A DNA stretch of 50,192 bases from assembly GCA_949295125.1 (NCBI GenBank), contig CASFJV010000057.1, forward strand, positions 1 to 50,192. The letters run 5' to 3'. Both the position numbers and the translations under genes were made by a program. The notes beneath the pieces are model-generated. The model searched no databases. It was not told the origin of the DNA and saw nothing but the letters and a program-made list of their open reading frames with translations. Below, in pieces: positions 22,708-32,518 of the stretch (the stretch's first letter is position 1; each line of letters begins with the position of its first letter). Source of the stretch: an uncultured Spirochaetales bacterium. GTDB taxonomy: Bacteria; Spirochaetota; Spirochaetia; Sphaerochaetales; Sphaerochaetaceae.

Positions 22708-24780
22708 ATGAAACAGATTCCAGAATTATTTGGCAGCATGGTATTCAATGACCATGTCATGCGGCAGGTACTCCCCAAGACTGTATATAAGTCTTTGAAG
22801 CGCACAATGCAGGAAGGAACTGCGCTGGAGAGTGATGTTGCAGATGTTGTTGCAGCATGCATGAAAGATTGGGCAGTATCAAAGGGAGCAACCCACTTCA
22901 CACACTGGTTCCAGCCAATGACTGGAATCACGGCAGAGAAACATGATTCTTTCATTACACCTGATGGAAATGGCAATGTGCTTATGGATTTCTCTGGCAA
23001 GGAACTGGTGAAGGGCGAACCGGATGCTTCTTCGTTCCCTTCTGGAGGCCTCAGGGCTACATTCGAAGCAAGGGGCTATACTGCATGGGATCCTACAAGC
23101 TATGCCTTCATAAAGGATGACACGCTCTTTATTCCTACGGCATTCTGTTCATATACCGGACAGATCCTTGACAAGAAGACTCCTCTTTTAAGAAGCATGG
23201 ATGCAGTATCCAAGGAGGCTGTCAGGACACTGAAGCTGTTTGGCAAGGCCGTTAAGAGGGTTACTGCAACAATAGGGCCTGAACAGGAGTATTTCCTCAT
23301 AGACATGAAAGACTATGCAAAGAGGGACGATATCAAGCTGACTGGAAGGACTCTGTTTGGAGCTCCCTCTCCAAAAGGGCAGGAGAAGGAAGACCACTAT
23401 TTTGGATCCATCAGGCCAAGGGTAAAGGCATTCATGGCAGAGCTGGATGAAGAGCTCTGGAAGCTTGGAATTCCTTCAAAGACAGAACACAATGAGGTTG
23501 CCCCATGCCAGCATGAGATGGCACCTGTTTTTGAGACTGCAAACATTGCAACCGATGCAAACCAGCTTACGATGGAAGTCATGAAGCAGGTTGCAGAGAG
23601 GCATGGTTTCGCATGCCTTCTCCATGAAAAGCCATTTGAAGGCATCAATGGGTCTGGAAAGCATAACAACTGGTCTCTTTCCACAGATGAAGGAGAGAAC
23701 CTTCTGGATCCAGGCAAGACACCAAGTGAGAATGCACAGTTCATCCTTTTCCTGACGGCAATCATAAAGGCTGTGGATGACTATCAGGATCTCCTGAGGC
23801 TTTCTGTTGCATCTGCTGGAAACGATCACAGGCTTGGCGCCAATGAGGCACCTCCTGCAATTCTTTCAATATTTGTTGGAGATGAGCTTGAGGAAGTGAT
23901 CAACTCAATCATTGAAAGCCGCACTGCTAAGAGCGGCGGACGCAATAAGATTGAGCTTGGAATGGTTCTCCCACGCCTTCCACAGGATAACAGCGACAGG
24001 AACAGGACAAGTCCTTTTGCCTTTACAGGAAACAAGTTTGAATTCCGCATGCTCGGATCCTCTTTCAACATCGCATGCACAAACACTATCCTGAATACTG
24101 CAGTTGCAGAGAGCCTCAGGCTTTTCAATGATGAGCTTGAAGGTGCTGAGGATTTCTCCAAGGCACTCCATAGCCTGATCAGAAGGGAGCTTACTGAGCA
24201 TAGGAGGATCCTCTTCAATGGCAATGGCTATTCAAAGGAATGGGAAGAAGAGGCAGAGAGAAGGGGACTTCTGAACTATAAGAAGACTCCAGATGCACTT
24301 GTGCACTATACGGATGAGAAGAATATAAAGCTTTTCAGGATTCATGGCATCTATACTGCTGAAGAGCTGAAGAGCAGGGAAGAGATTCTTATTGATGAGT
24401 ACCAGAAGCAGATACATCTTGAAGCTACAACAATGCTTGAGATGCTTAATAAGGATATTGTCCCTGCATGCATTTCCTACTCCAACAAGCTGGCAAAAGG
24501 AATTGCAATGAAAAAGGGCATCGGCATTGATGCAGATGCAGAGCTCAGGCTCTGCAGGGAAATCTCTTCAAGCGTCTCAACTCTGCTTGATAAGGTGGAA
24601 ACACTTGCATCCGATGTGAAGGAGACTCCGGAAGATGTCTATGAAGCTGCAAGATTCTCTGCAGACATGATAATCCCGGCTATGGAAGAGGCAAGGAGTG
24701 TTGCAGACCATCTTGAGACTATTGTCGATAAGAAAGAATGGCCAATGCCTACCTATACAGATATCCTTTTCTACTGTTAG
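22708..24780 (+). CDS. glnN: Glutamine synthetase, type III
   Basis: The 690-residue protein is a GSIII, much longer than type I. Diagnostic segments are [13 protein letters not shown] (about residue 60), [30 protein letters not shown] (about 190), [15 protein letters not shown] (about 260) and [12 protein letters not shown]. It makes glutamine from glutamate and ammonia. It follows the ANTAR gene by 27 nt with GAGGAGATGG before its ATG, so it shares the attenuated transcript. Two synthetase types in one operon is unusual. Confidence 0.94.
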   Translation: MKQIPELFGSMVFNDHVMRQVLPKTVYKSLKRTMQEGTALESDVADVVAACMKDWAVSKGATHFTHWFQPMTGITAEKHDSFITPDGNGNVLMDFSGKELVKGEPDASSFPSGGLRATFEARGYTAWDPTSYAFIKDDTLFIPTAFCSYTGQILDKKTPLLRSMDAVSKEAVRTLKLFGKAVKRVTATIGPEQEYFLIDMKDYAKRDDIKLTGRTLFGAPSPKGQEKEDHYFGSIRPRVKAFMAELDEELWKLGIPSKTEHNEVAPCQHEMAPVFETANIATDANQLTMEVMKQVAERHGFACLLHEKPFEGINGSGKHNNWSLSTDEGENLLDPGKTPSENAQFILFLTAIIKAVDDYQDLLRLSVASAGNDHRLGANEAPPAILSIFVGDELEEVINSIIESRTAKSGGRNKIELGMVLPRLPQDNSDRNRTSPFAFTGNKFEFRMLGSSFNIACTNTILNTAVAESLRLFNDELEGAEDFSKALHSLIRRELTEHRRILFNGNGYSKEWEEEAERRGLLNYKKTPDALVHYTDEKNIKLFRIHGIYTAEELKSREEILIDEYQKQIHLEATTMLEMLNKDIVPACISYSNKLAKGIAMKKGIGIDADAELRLCREISSSVSTLLDKVETLASDVKETPEDVYEAARFSADMIIPAMEEARSVADHLETIVDKKEWPMPTYTDILFYC

Positions 24781-24801
24781 GCCGGATAATATTCATGCAT
24801 T

Positions 24802-24830
24802 GCCCAGGGCTCATATGCTCTGGGCTTTTT
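24802..24830 (+). terminator. Rho-independent terminator of the glnA operon
   Basis: GCCCAGGGC and GCTCTGGGC form a 9-bp stem (one G-T pair) with a 6-nt loop, followed by TTTTT. It lies 21 nt after the glnN stop and abuts the end of the convergent MATE gene. Confidence 0.85.
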
Positions 24831-26177
24831 CTATGCTCTCTTTTCCCTTTTGCGCTTTCTCATGTACAGGAAGCAGTATGGGTATTCAAAGATCATCATC
24901 ATGATCCATCCTGAGGCACATGCAATGCTTATTGCAGTTATTCCCATCTTAGGGATCAGGGCATATGTACTGATAACCCTTATTATTACCTGTATTGCAG
25001 TGGAAATGAGGGTTACCTTCATCTTGCCCATTCCCCTCATGAAGCCCTGCATTCCATTTGTAAGTGCTGGCAGGGTATAGAAAAATGCCATTGTACCAAG
25101 GTATTTAACACCTTCTGTTATTACTGTATCTGCATTTCCTCCACTGCTGAAAAGGCTCATGATTGGGGCTTTTAATGAAAAGACAGCGATGCCGATGAAT
25201 ATTCCATACAATAATTCAAGTGCAAGGGCATCCCGAAGGCCATAGCGGATTCTCCTTTCCTTCTCTGCTCCCCTGTTCTGGGCTGTGAATGTCGTTGCCG
25301 CATGCCCTATGCTCTGCTCTGGTGTCAGGGCAAAGTCATCAATTCTCGTAACGGCGTTGTATGCAGCAATCACATCCACTCCTAATGAGTTGACTGCCGA
25401 CTGTATCATGAGTTTACCTACCGGCTGGACGGACTGCTGCAGGGCCGTGATTGATCCGTAGCTTAGAATCTTTTTAAGCATTGCCCTGTCCATTGCCAAG
25501 TCTGCCTTTCCCAGTTTTAGGATAGCAACTTTCCTGTAGATGTATGAAAATGCAAGGAGTGCGGAGACTGCTTCAGCTATTACTGTAGTTGCTGCACTGC
25601 ATCTTATTCCAAAGCCCAGGCATCCAATGAAAACAAGGTCAAGGGCTAGGTTGAGTGCAGAGGAAAAAAGAAGGAACTTAAGCGGGGTAGAGGAGTCTCC
25701 GACGCTTTTGAGGGCCGAAGAAAGCGCGTTGTAAAAATAGGTGAACGGTGCTCCGAGGAAGATAATCCTGAGATAGGCTGCGCTTATCTGCAAGATATCC
25801 TCAGGAGTATTCACCCATTTTAATATCTGCTCGGTCAGAATGAATCCCAGAGCGGCAACAAGAAGCGAGAAAACCAGGCCGAAAAGAAGGAGGGTTGAGA
25901 GTGCCCTTTTCAGCTTTGCCTCCTCCTTTGCCCCGTAGTACTGGCTCATAAGCACGCCGCTTCCAATGCACAGCCCGGAAATTGAAAGGATTATCAGGTT
26001 CATTATGGGGCTGGCAATTCCTGTGGCAGCCAAGGCCTCCCTTCCTATGAAGCGCCCTGCAATGATGCTGTCTGCTGCGTTGTAAAAAAGCTGGAACGCC
26101 GATGCCAGCACCAGGGGAACTGCATATCTTATCATATGTCCCATTGGGCTGTTTTCTGTCATTCTATGTTCTGCCAT
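24831..26177 (-). CDS. MATE-family multidrug/cation efflux transporter
   Basis: The 448-residue protein has about 12 hydrophobic spans in two related halves. It begins GHMIRYAVPLVLASAFQ, with NAADSIIAGRFIGREALAA, a typical MATE helix-1 motif, and IGSGVLMSQYYGAKEE (about residue 73). The second half has AAYNAVTRIDDFALTPEQS. MATE proteins expel drugs or metabolites by Na+ or H+ antiport; the substrate is unknown. The TATAAA box lies 6 nt before the ATG, so the message is probably leaderless. The Lys/Arg-rich tail is cytoplasmic. Confidence 0.9.
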   Translation of the reverse strand: MAEHRMTENSPMGHMIRYAVPLVLASAFQLFYNAADSIIAGRFIGREALAATGIASPIMNLIILSISGLCIGSGVLMSQYYGAKEEAKLKRALSTLLLFGLVFSLLVAALGFILTEQILKWVNTPEDILQISAAYLRIIFLGAPFTYFYNALSSALKSVGDSSTPLKFLLFSSALNLALDLVFIGCLGFGIRCSAATTVIAEAVSALLAFSYIYRKVAILKLGKADLAMDRAMLKKILSYGSITALQQSVQPVGKLMIQSAVNSLGVDVIAAYNAVTRIDDFALTPEQSIGHAATTFTAQNRGAEKERRIRYGLRDALALELLYGIFIGIAVFSLKAPIMSLFSSGGNADTVITEGVKYLGTMAFFYTLPALTNGMQGFMRGMGKMKVTLISTAIQVIIRVISTYALIPKMGITAISIACASGWIMMMIFEYPYCFLYMRKRKREKRA

Positions 26178-26183
26178 GCTGTT

Positions 26184-26192
26184 TTTATAGCA
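26184..26192 (-). promoter_or_regulatory. Extended -10 (TGCTATAAA), leaderless start of the MATE gene
   Basis: On the minus strand TG-C-TATAAA ends 6 nt before the ATG at 26177. No Shine-Dalgarno is present. Confidence 0.55.
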
Positions 26193-26236
26193 CTAATGAA
26201 AGCCTTAGATAAAGTCCGCACTTGATACTTTCTCCC

Positions 26237-27346
26237 ATGTATCCCAAAATCTTAGGCATGGATAATAAGATTTATATTGCTTATGGAAAGGATATAGGGA
26301 AGATGGCATCTGATCTTCTTGATGCGGAAAATGCTGCAGCTCTGATAGGGGACAGGAAGAAGAGGATAGTCCTTAAGCCTAATTTCGTTATTGCAGCAGA
26401 TCCTGAAGACGGGGCAACCACCCATACTGAAATTGTGGTATCTGCCATTGAATACCTCAAGGATAATGGATTTGATGACATTACGGTTGCTGAGGGCTCC
26501 TGGGTAGGATCAAGGACTGAAGATGCTTTCAGGCTTCTTGGCTACCATGAAATAAGCAGGAAGTATAAAGTAAAACTGGTAGATACGAAGAAGGATAGGT
26601 TCATCAGGATGGAAAGCCATGGAATATCCATGGAGATAGCAGAGTGTGCACTCAATGCGGATTTCATAATAAACATGCCGGTCCTCAAAGGGCACTGCCA
26701 GACGCTGATGACACATGCAATGAAGAACCTGAAGGGTTTTCTTTCTGACAGGAGCAAAAGGGATTTTCACCGCCTCGGGCTCATGAAGCCGATTGCAGCA
26801 ATAGCAGATATCATAAAACCGGGACTTGTCATTTCTGACAGCATCTGTGGAGACCTGGATTTTGAAGAAGGGGGAAATCCTGTGGAGACAGACAGGATGA
26901 TGGCATCTACAAATCCCATTCTGATAGATGCCTATGGAGCTTCCCTGATGGGTTTTTCTACAGATGATATAGGCTATCTGAGCCTGGCAAAGGAGTGGGG
27001 CATCGGAGAGACAGATATATCGAAGGCTGAGATAATAGAGCTTAACAGGCCGCAGGCAGAGGCAATAAAGCCACGGGGAACGGCAAGGGCACTGGCCAGG
27101 TATACTGCTGCAGAAGACGCATGTTCTGCCTGCTTTGCTTCCCTTATCCATGCCTTGAAGAGGCTTGATGAGGAAGGTTTGCTGAGAGGTCTTGGCGAAA
27201 GGAAAATAGCAATTGGCCAGGCTTACAGGGGCAGGAATACGGATATTGGAGTCGGCGCCTGCTGCAAGAATGCAGTGCACGGAGTCCCAGGATGCCCTCC
27301 AAAAGCCGAAGACATACTTAAAATGCTGAAAAATGAAGTGATCTAA
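26237..27346 (+). CDS. DUF362 domain-containing protein
   Basis: About 369 residues. The DUF362 core is clear: RIVLKPNFVIAADPEDGATT, VAEGSWVGSRTEDAFRLLGY, INMPVLKGHCQT and MKNLKGFLSDRSKRDFHRLG. Family function is unknown; many members carry a ferredoxin domain. This one has no 4Fe-4S repeat but a C-terminal Cys cluster (AAEDACSACFASL and GACCKNAVHGVPGCPP) that could bind metal. Start is uncertain: ATG at 26237 (GATACT box 7 nt upstream, leaderless) or 26258; a TTG at 26222 is also in frame. No Shine-Dalgarno supports any of them. Confidence 0.75.
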   Translation: MYPKILGMDNKIYIAYGKDIGKMASDLLDAENAAALIGDRKKRIVLKPNFVIAADPEDGATTHTEIVVSAIEYLKDNGFDDITVAEGSWVGSRTEDAFRLLGYHEISRKYKVKLVDTKKDRFIRMESHGISMEIAECALNADFIINMPVLKGHCQTLMTHAMKNLKGFLSDRSKRDFHRLGLMKPIAAIADIIKPGLVISDSICGDLDFEEGGNPVETDRMMASTNPILIDAYGASLMGFSTDDIGYLSLAKEWGIGETDISKAEIIELNRPQAEAIKPRGTARALARYTAAEDACSACFASLIHALKRLDEEGLLRGLGERKIAIGQAYRGRNTDIGVGACCKNAVHGVPGCPPKAEDILKMLKNEVI

Positions 27347-27758
27347 AAAACAACAAAGTGGAAGAAAAAAGGCCCGGGAAAGAATACTCTTCCTTATGCG
27401 ATGATGAACTACATCGAATATAACTATGATCCAACAGTAAGTGCCTTATCTGTAATGATTATGAAAGCATACTTGATGAATTTGAGCAGGCCTCAAGGCA
27501 TTTTGTGGAGAAAGCCAGGCAGATAGAAGCCTGATTGGCATAGTTTGCAGGAATTACACCTGTAATACAGATGTTTCCCACTTTCTATATTCCATGCCCA
27601 GAATGGGAAGTGGAATATGGATATTAGCTGAAGAGCATTAATTTTCATACGCAGAAATTGTGAAAAAACCGTTAAAAAGCCGGAAAAGTGCAAAAATCTT
27701 TCTGCATATTCTTTTAATCAGACCATACTCTTTATTCATAACACAGGTGGAAGCAAAC
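27347..27758 (+). other. Intergenic region upstream of the pectin-oligosaccharide operon
   Basis: No intact gene is seen. At about 27451-27533 one frame reads SKCLICNDYESILDEFEQ and on to QIEA before a stop, which looks protein-like and may be the tail of a lost gene. Around 27591-27622 an inverted repeat ATATTCCA/TGGAATAT (16-nt spacer) could be an operator for the permease operon. The region ends with AGGTGG, the Shine-Dalgarno of the first permease. Confidence 0.35.
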
Positions 27759-28739
27759 ATGACTATTGACAAAACAAAACAGAAAAAAGTTTCAAAGACA
27801 GTAGTAGCTAATGCGCCTTTAGCTGCAAATAAAGGCCGCCTTGGAAAGGAGATCAGGAGGCATGCTTCTGTATACCTTCTTCTCATAATTCCACTAGTTT
27901 ACTACATCATCTTCAAGTATGTTCCTATCTGGAATGCACAGATTGCATTCAAAGATTTCCAGGCAAGGAAAGGTGTTCTGGGAAGCGCTTGGATTGGATT
28001 CGAGAACTTCTCAAACTTCATCAATTCTTTCTATTTCTGGGAACTGTTGAGGAACACGGTTTTCTACAGCGTAGGAAAGATTATCATCAGCCTGCCTCTT
28101 TCCATTTTGCTTGCAATAGCAATTTATGAGTGCACAAGGCCGATACTGAGAAAGGTCGTACAGACACTTGCTTACCTTCCTCACTTCTTATCTTGGGTTA
28201 TCATGTATGGTATCCTGCTCTCACTCCTGGCACCTGCAGATGGTGTTCTTAATGACTTGATAAGAATGTGCGGCGGAGAGAGCATAGACTTCCTTTCGAG
28301 CGTAAACGCTTTCCCTTGGGTAGTACTGCTTTCTGATGCATGGAAGGAAATGGGATGGAGCGCCATCATCTTCATCGCAGCCCTTATGGGAATTGACGTT
28401 TCCCTTTTTGAAGCTGCAATGGTAGAGGGAGCAAACAGCTGGCAGAGGATCAGGTACATAACACTTCCTGCAATCAAGCCGGTTATCGTAACTGTCCTTC
28501 TTCTCAAGATAGGCACTATCCTGGATGCTGGATTCGATCAGATCTACATGCTCTACAGCCAGCCGGTTTACTCTGTTGCAGATATCATCGATACATGGGT
28601 TTACAGGCAGGGACTGCTGCAGTTCGAATTCGGACTTGCAACTGCTGTTGGCCTTTTCAAGGGAGTGTTCGGAATGATCCTGATGCTCGTTTCCAACAAG
28701 CTTGTATCAAAGATGAATGAAGGTTCATCAATATTCTAG
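27759..28739 (+). CDS. ABC transporter permease, LplB-like (carbohydrate, CUT1)
   Basis: A 326-residue inner-membrane permease with six predicted spans. It has the CUT1 EAA loop EAAMVEGANSWQRIRYITLP (about residue 225), which docks on the ATPase, and FYSVGKIIISLPLSILLAI. The LplB/YtcP group imports complex oligosaccharides, often pectin- or alginate-derived. The ATG at 27759 has AGGTGG 9 nt upstream; an in-frame ATG 99 nt earlier lacks one and would add a positively charged stretch. It is the first of permease-permease-binding protein-GH105. No ATPase gene is nearby, so a shared MsmK-type ATPase is implied. Confidence 0.9.
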   Translation: MTIDKTKQKKVSKTVVANAPLAANKGRLGKEIRRHASVYLLLIIPLVYYIIFKYVPIWNAQIAFKDFQARKGVLGSAWIGFENFSNFINSFYFWELLRNTVFYSVGKIIISLPLSILLAIAIYECTRPILRKVVQTLAYLPHFLSWVIMYGILLSLLAPADGVLNDLIRMCGGESIDFLSSVNAFPWVVLLSDAWKEMGWSAIIFIAALMGIDVSLFEAAMVEGANSWQRIRYITLPAIKPVIVTVLLLKIGTILDAGFDQIYMLYSQPVYSVADIIDTWVYRQGLLQFEFGLATAVGLFKGVFGMILMLVSNKLVSKMNEGSSIF

Positions 28740-28752
28740 GGGAGGTACTGAA

Positions 28753-29721
28753 ATGTCAGAGAATAACGTAAAATCACAGGCAGCAGCAGTGCCTACAAAA
28801 GCAAAGAAGGAGAAGCAGCATTTAAAGCCGAATCTCCATAACAAGACTGTACGTCCGACAACAGCCGACAGGGTATTCCAGATCATCGTAGATGTATTCA
28901 TGGTATTCATCCTTGTTGTCATCGTCGTTCCAGTATGGTCAACAATCACATTGTCATTCAGGCCAAACACATATATCGGAACCTATCTGGAAGGTATGTT
29001 CCTCCCGTTCTGGGACTGGTCACCTGATGCATATAAGGCACTTTTAGGAAACGATGGCTTTGCCATGGCATTCATGAACAGCCTCAAGATTCTCGTAGGA
29101 GGAGTTGCATGTGCTCTTTTCCTTACGATCCCGATGGCATATGTAATGTCTGTCAAGACGCTGCCAGGACGAAAGATCCTGTCCGTACTTGTCATTATCC
29201 CATACGTATTCAACGTTGGAATGATCCCTGCATACCTTCTTGTTACAGGCCTTCATCTGAATAACCATCTTGTAGCTATCTTCCTTCCAGGTGCAATCTC
29301 AACCTACAACCTTATCATCATGAGGCAGTTCTTTGATGGAATTCCTGGAGAGCTTAAGGAGAGTGCAAGAATTGATGGATGTTCAGAAGTGCAGGTGCTT
29401 CTCAAGATAATTCTTCCGCTCTCAAAGGCTATCGTAATGACAATTGGCCTCTACTATGGAGTATCGTTCTGGAATAACTTCTTCAACGCAATGCTCTATA
29501 TCAGCAATAACGACCTCTATCCACTCCCGATCCTCCTGAGGAACATCCTCATGGCATCTGGAATGAATGAGTTCGTAGAGGTAAATGCTTTTGGTAACGC
29601 ACCGGTAGCAGCAATCAAGGCTGCATCCGTATTCCTTTCTGCAATTCCTATGGTTATTGCATATCCGTTCATCCAGAAGTATTTCACAAAGGGTACACTC
29701 CTCGGCTCTGTAAAGGGTTGA
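28753..29721 (+). CDS. ABC transporter permease, LplC-like (carbohydrate, CUT1)
   Basis: A 322-residue permease with six spans after a Lys-rich cytoplasmic N-terminus (about 40 residues). The EAA loop is KESARIDGCSEVQVLLKIIL (about residue 215). RPTTADRVFQIIVDVFM begins the first span, and the C-terminus FIQKYFTKGTLLGSVKG is typical of LplC/YtcP partners. The start at 28753 has GGGGAGG 8 nt upstream. It follows the LplB-like gene by 13 nt and forms the channel with it. Confidence 0.9.
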   Translation: MSENNVKSQAAAVPTKAKKEKQHLKPNLHNKTVRPTTADRVFQIIVDVFMVFILVVIVVPVWSTITLSFRPNTYIGTYLEGMFLPFWDWSPDAYKALLGNDGFAMAFMNSLKILVGGVACALFLTIPMAYVMSVKTLPGRKILSVLVIIPYVFNVGMIPAYLLVTGLHLNNHLVAIFLPGAISTYNLIIMRQFFDGIPGELKESARIDGCSEVQVLLKIILPLSKAIVMTIGLYYGVSFWNNFFNAMLYISNNDLYPLPILLRNILMASGMNEFVEVNAFGNAPVAAIKAASVFLSAIPMVIAYPFIQKYFTKGTLLGSVKG

Positions 29722-29756
29722 TGGTTTACTGATATTTGAAAAAGGAGGAGTTTTTC

Positions 29757-31331
29757 ATGAAAAAACTAGCAATCGCATTTTTCGTTCTGGCTCTTATCCT
29801 CACACCAGCATTTGCTGGCGGATCTGCTGAATCTTCTCAGGCAGCATCCGTGAGTGAAGGTCCAGTGGATATCACAGTCTGGTATGGTGCTGCTGTTACA
29901 GAAGCAGGTCCTATTCCAGATGACTGGGTAGGATATGACATTCTCAGGGAAGAACATAATATCAATCTGCATCTTGCAGCACTGCCATCAAATGAAAATG
30001 ACCAGGATGTAAGGATCCAGGCAGCTGGAGCTGCTAATGATCTTCCTGACCTGTTCATGGTACGCCGTCCTGTTCTTGTAAACCTTGTAAAGCAGGGTCT
30101 TGTAGCACCGGTTGATGACTATTATGCCCTCATGCCACACAGGACAGAGATCATGTATGATGAGAATGCTATCAGGATGTCAACAATCGACGGAGAGAGT
30201 TTCGGCTTTGCCTCCCCAGGAGCAATCGTAAAGAATGAAGGACTCCTCATCAGGAAGGATTGGCTTGATAACCTCGGACTTGAAGTTCCGACAACACTTG
30301 ATGAGCTTGTAGAAGTGCTCAGGGCATTCACATTCAACGATCCTGATGGAAATGGAAGGAATGATACTTGGGGATACGGTGCATTCGTTGAATCCGATTC
30401 AACAATCAACGGCTATCCAGGATCAAGGTTCTTCCCGCTTCTTGGAGCTTTTGATGTAGCAGGACTCTGGTCTTTTGACAGCGAGCACCTCGGACTTAAT
30501 GTATACCGCCCGGAATTCTATGATGCAATGGTATTCATCCGCTCACTGGCAGCTGAAGGCCTTATCGATCCAAACTGGCTCTCCTATAAGAAGGATGACT
30601 TCAGGGCAGCCTGGAAGCAGGGCAGGTTCGGTGTCATGAAGGAGCAGAATGCAGCATTTGCAGCAGAAGCAAACTACAAGCCGTTTGATGACAACTTCCC
30701 AGAAGGCGAATGGATTGTTATGGATGCAGTTACAGGACCTGAGGGATATGCTGCAATCGGAGCATATGACCAGAACTACAGGATCTATGCAATCAGCCAG
30801 AAGGCAGTAGATGAAGGAAAGGCAGAGAAGATCTGCGAACTCCTTGAATGGATGAGTTCTGATGAAGGATACCTGCTCTGCGGATGGGGCCAGGAAGGAA
30901 TCAACTATGTTCTCGATGAGAACGGAGTTCCACAGGCTGGCGATCTTGGCGATAACGCATTCAGCGGAACAAAGGGCCAGGTATATACCCAGCTGAGAAA
31001 CATGGTATTCTACAACAGCGATACAGAGCTTGCCTCAAGGTATCCGACATACACATGTGCAACTTCCGGAAAAACAATGTCTGCTCTTACTGTTCTGAGG
31101 GAAATGCAGTCAAAGGAATGGATTCCAGCTATCGGATCCGGCATGATGCCAACTCCAAATGCTGACGTTTCCAGATACTATGAGCAGTCTCTTGCAGAGT
31201 TCCTCTCAGGACAGAGGGAGCTTACTCCGGAGACATGGAGCGCATTCATCGATCAGTTCAATAAGATCGGTGGAGAAGCCTGGAATGCTCAGGGCATCGA
31301 GTATGCTCAGGAGAATGGCTTAGTTTATTAA
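29757..31331 (+). CDS. Extracellular solute-binding protein, LplA-like
   Basis: About 524 residues. The signal peptide is KKLAIAFFVLALILTPAFA with a likely cleavage before GGSAESS. No lipobox Cys is present, so it is periplasmic rather than a lipoprotein. Ser/Glu/Ala-rich mature ends like this are common in spirochaete binding proteins. The body resembles large type-1 binding proteins for oligosaccharides (DPDGNGRNDTWGYGAF, KQGRFGVMKEQNAAF). AAAGGAGGAG lies 7 nt before the ATG. By context it captures oligogalacturonides or rhamnogalacturonan fragments for the two permeases. Confidence 0.88.
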   Translation: MKKLAIAFFVLALILTPAFAGGSAESSQAASVSEGPVDITVWYGAAVTEAGPIPDDWVGYDILREEHNINLHLAALPSNENDQDVRIQAAGAANDLPDLFMVRRPVLVNLVKQGLVAPVDDYYALMPHRTEIMYDENAIRMSTIDGESFGFASPGAIVKNEGLLIRKDWLDNLGLEVPTTLDELVEVLRAFTFNDPDGNGRNDTWGYGAFVESDSTINGYPGSRFFPLLGAFDVAGLWSFDSEHLGLNVYRPEFYDAMVFIRSLAAEGLIDPNWLSYKKDDFRAAWKQGRFGVMKEQNAAFAAEANYKPFDDNFPEGEWIVMDAVTGPEGYAAIGAYDQNYRIYAISQKAVDEGKAEKICELLEWMSSDEGYLLCGWGQEGINYVLDENGVPQAGDLGDNAFSGTKGQVYTQLRNMVFYNSDTELASRYPTYTCATSGKTMSALTVLREMQSKEWIPAIGSGMMPTPNADVSRYYEQSLAEFLSGQRELTPETWSAFIDQFNKIGGEAWNAQGIEYAQENGLVY

Positions 31332-31340
31332 TATTCTCAT

Positions 31341-31363
31341 GGCTGGGGCTTACTGCCCTGGCC
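31341..31363 (+). other. Intercistronic hairpin between the binding protein and GH105 genes
   Basis: GGCTGGGGC pairs with GCCCTGGCC (9 bp, two wobbles) around a 5-nt loop, 10 nt after the stop. No T-run follows, so it is more likely a 3'-protecting or partial attenuator hairpin that raises binding-protein mRNA relative to downstream genes. Confidence 0.5.
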
Positions 31364-31389
31364 AGAATTTAAATTAGGATGGAAATATA

Positions 31390-32475
31390 ATGGATTCACT
31401 TTCACTGAAAATGGCAAAAAGCGTTAAGTCATATTACCACCCGGGCGATATGAAATGGCACTATGAACATGGACTTGTACTGCTGGCATCACTGAAGGCC
31501 GCAGATTATTACAACGATGAGACTGTCTATCCCTGGGTATACGGAATGTATGACCGGCTGATCGGGGAAGATGGCAGCATTGCCACTTACAGGGAAGGTG
31601 AATACAACCTGGACCAGATCAATGCTGGACGTGCTCTCTTTGCCCTTTATGACAAGTCAGGGGAAGAGAGGTTCAGGAAGGCCCAGGACAGGCTCAAAAG
31701 CCAGCTGGTTAATCAGCCAAGATGCCTTTGCGGGGTTTACTGGCATAAGGAAATCTATCCATGGCAGATCTGGCTTGATGGGCTTTACATGCAGGGACCT
31801 TTCAATGCTGAGTATGCAAAGAGGTACGGCGATGCAAAAGCTTTTGACGATATTGCTGACCAGCTCGAGAAGACCTATGCAAACCTTCTCGATAAGAATA
31901 CAGGACTGTTATACCATGCATTTGATGAGAGCCGCGGGCAGAGGTGGAGCAATGAGATTACAGGATGCTCTCCACATTTCTGGTCCAGATCCATCGGATG
32001 GTATTTAATGGCTATTCTTGATGTGCTTGATTACCTGCCTTCTGACCACAGGGAAAGGGGAAGGCTCATTGAGATCTTCAATCTCGTCATGAAGGCTGTA
32101 CTCAATTTCCAGGATGAAAGCGGCATGTGGTACCAGGTGCCGGATGAGAAGGGAAGGGACAAGAACTATCTGGAGACAAGTGCATCAAGCATGTTTGCAT
32201 ATTCACTGTTCAAGAGCATCCGTTTAGGATACTCAGGGGATGAATCCTACATTCCAGCAGCAAAGAAAGCTATGGATGGAATAAGGAGGATTTATCTCAG
32301 CCAGGATGATAAAGGGGTTTACCATCTTGGAGGAATCTGTTCTGTTGCAGGACTTGGAGGAAACCCATACAGGGATGGCTCGTTTGCATACTATGTGAAG
32401 GAGAAGATAGCAACAGACGATTTCAAAGGAGTCGGACCGTTTATACTAGCCTGTCTGGAAGAGGAGGAGAGCTGA
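31390..32475 (+). CDS. GH105 unsaturated (rhamno)galacturonyl hydrolase, YteR/YesR-like
   Basis: The 361-residue (alpha/alpha)6-barrel enzyme shows MKWHYEHGLVLLASL, YPWQIWLDGLYMQGPFNAEY (catalytic-Asp region, about residue 130), GWYLMAILDVLDYLP and YLETSASSMFAYSLFKSI, all typical of GH105. It hydrates the unsaturated uronic acid left at the non-reducing end by pectate or rhamnogalacturonan lyases and releases it. There is no signal peptide, so it acts on imported oligosaccharides in the cytoplasm. It is the last gene of the transporter operon. Confidence 0.92.
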   Translation: MDSLSLKMAKSVKSYYHPGDMKWHYEHGLVLLASLKAADYYNDETVYPWVYGMYDRLIGEDGSIATYREGEYNLDQINAGRALFALYDKSGEERFRKAQDRLKSQLVNQPRCLCGVYWHKEIYPWQIWLDGLYMQGPFNAEYAKRYGDAKAFDDIADQLEKTYANLLDKNTGLLYHAFDESRGQRWSNEITGCSPHFWSRSIGWYLMAILDVLDYLPSDHRERGRLIEIFNLVMKAVLNFQDESGMWYQVPDEKGRDKNYLETSASSMFAYSLFKSIRLGYSGDESYIPAAKKAMDGIRRIYLSQDDKGVYHLGGICSVAGLGGNPYRDGSFAYYVKEKIATDDFKGVGPFILACLEEEES

Positions 32476-32518
32476 AGGCTTCCACCAGGGATCTCTTCCT
32501 CTTCCAGCGGCGAATTTC

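Noticed and set aside
26510..27280. Open frame of 256 codons on the minus strand inside the DUF362 gene
   Set aside because: It is Cys/His/Tyr-rich antisense text without start signals; the plus-strand gene has clear family motifs.
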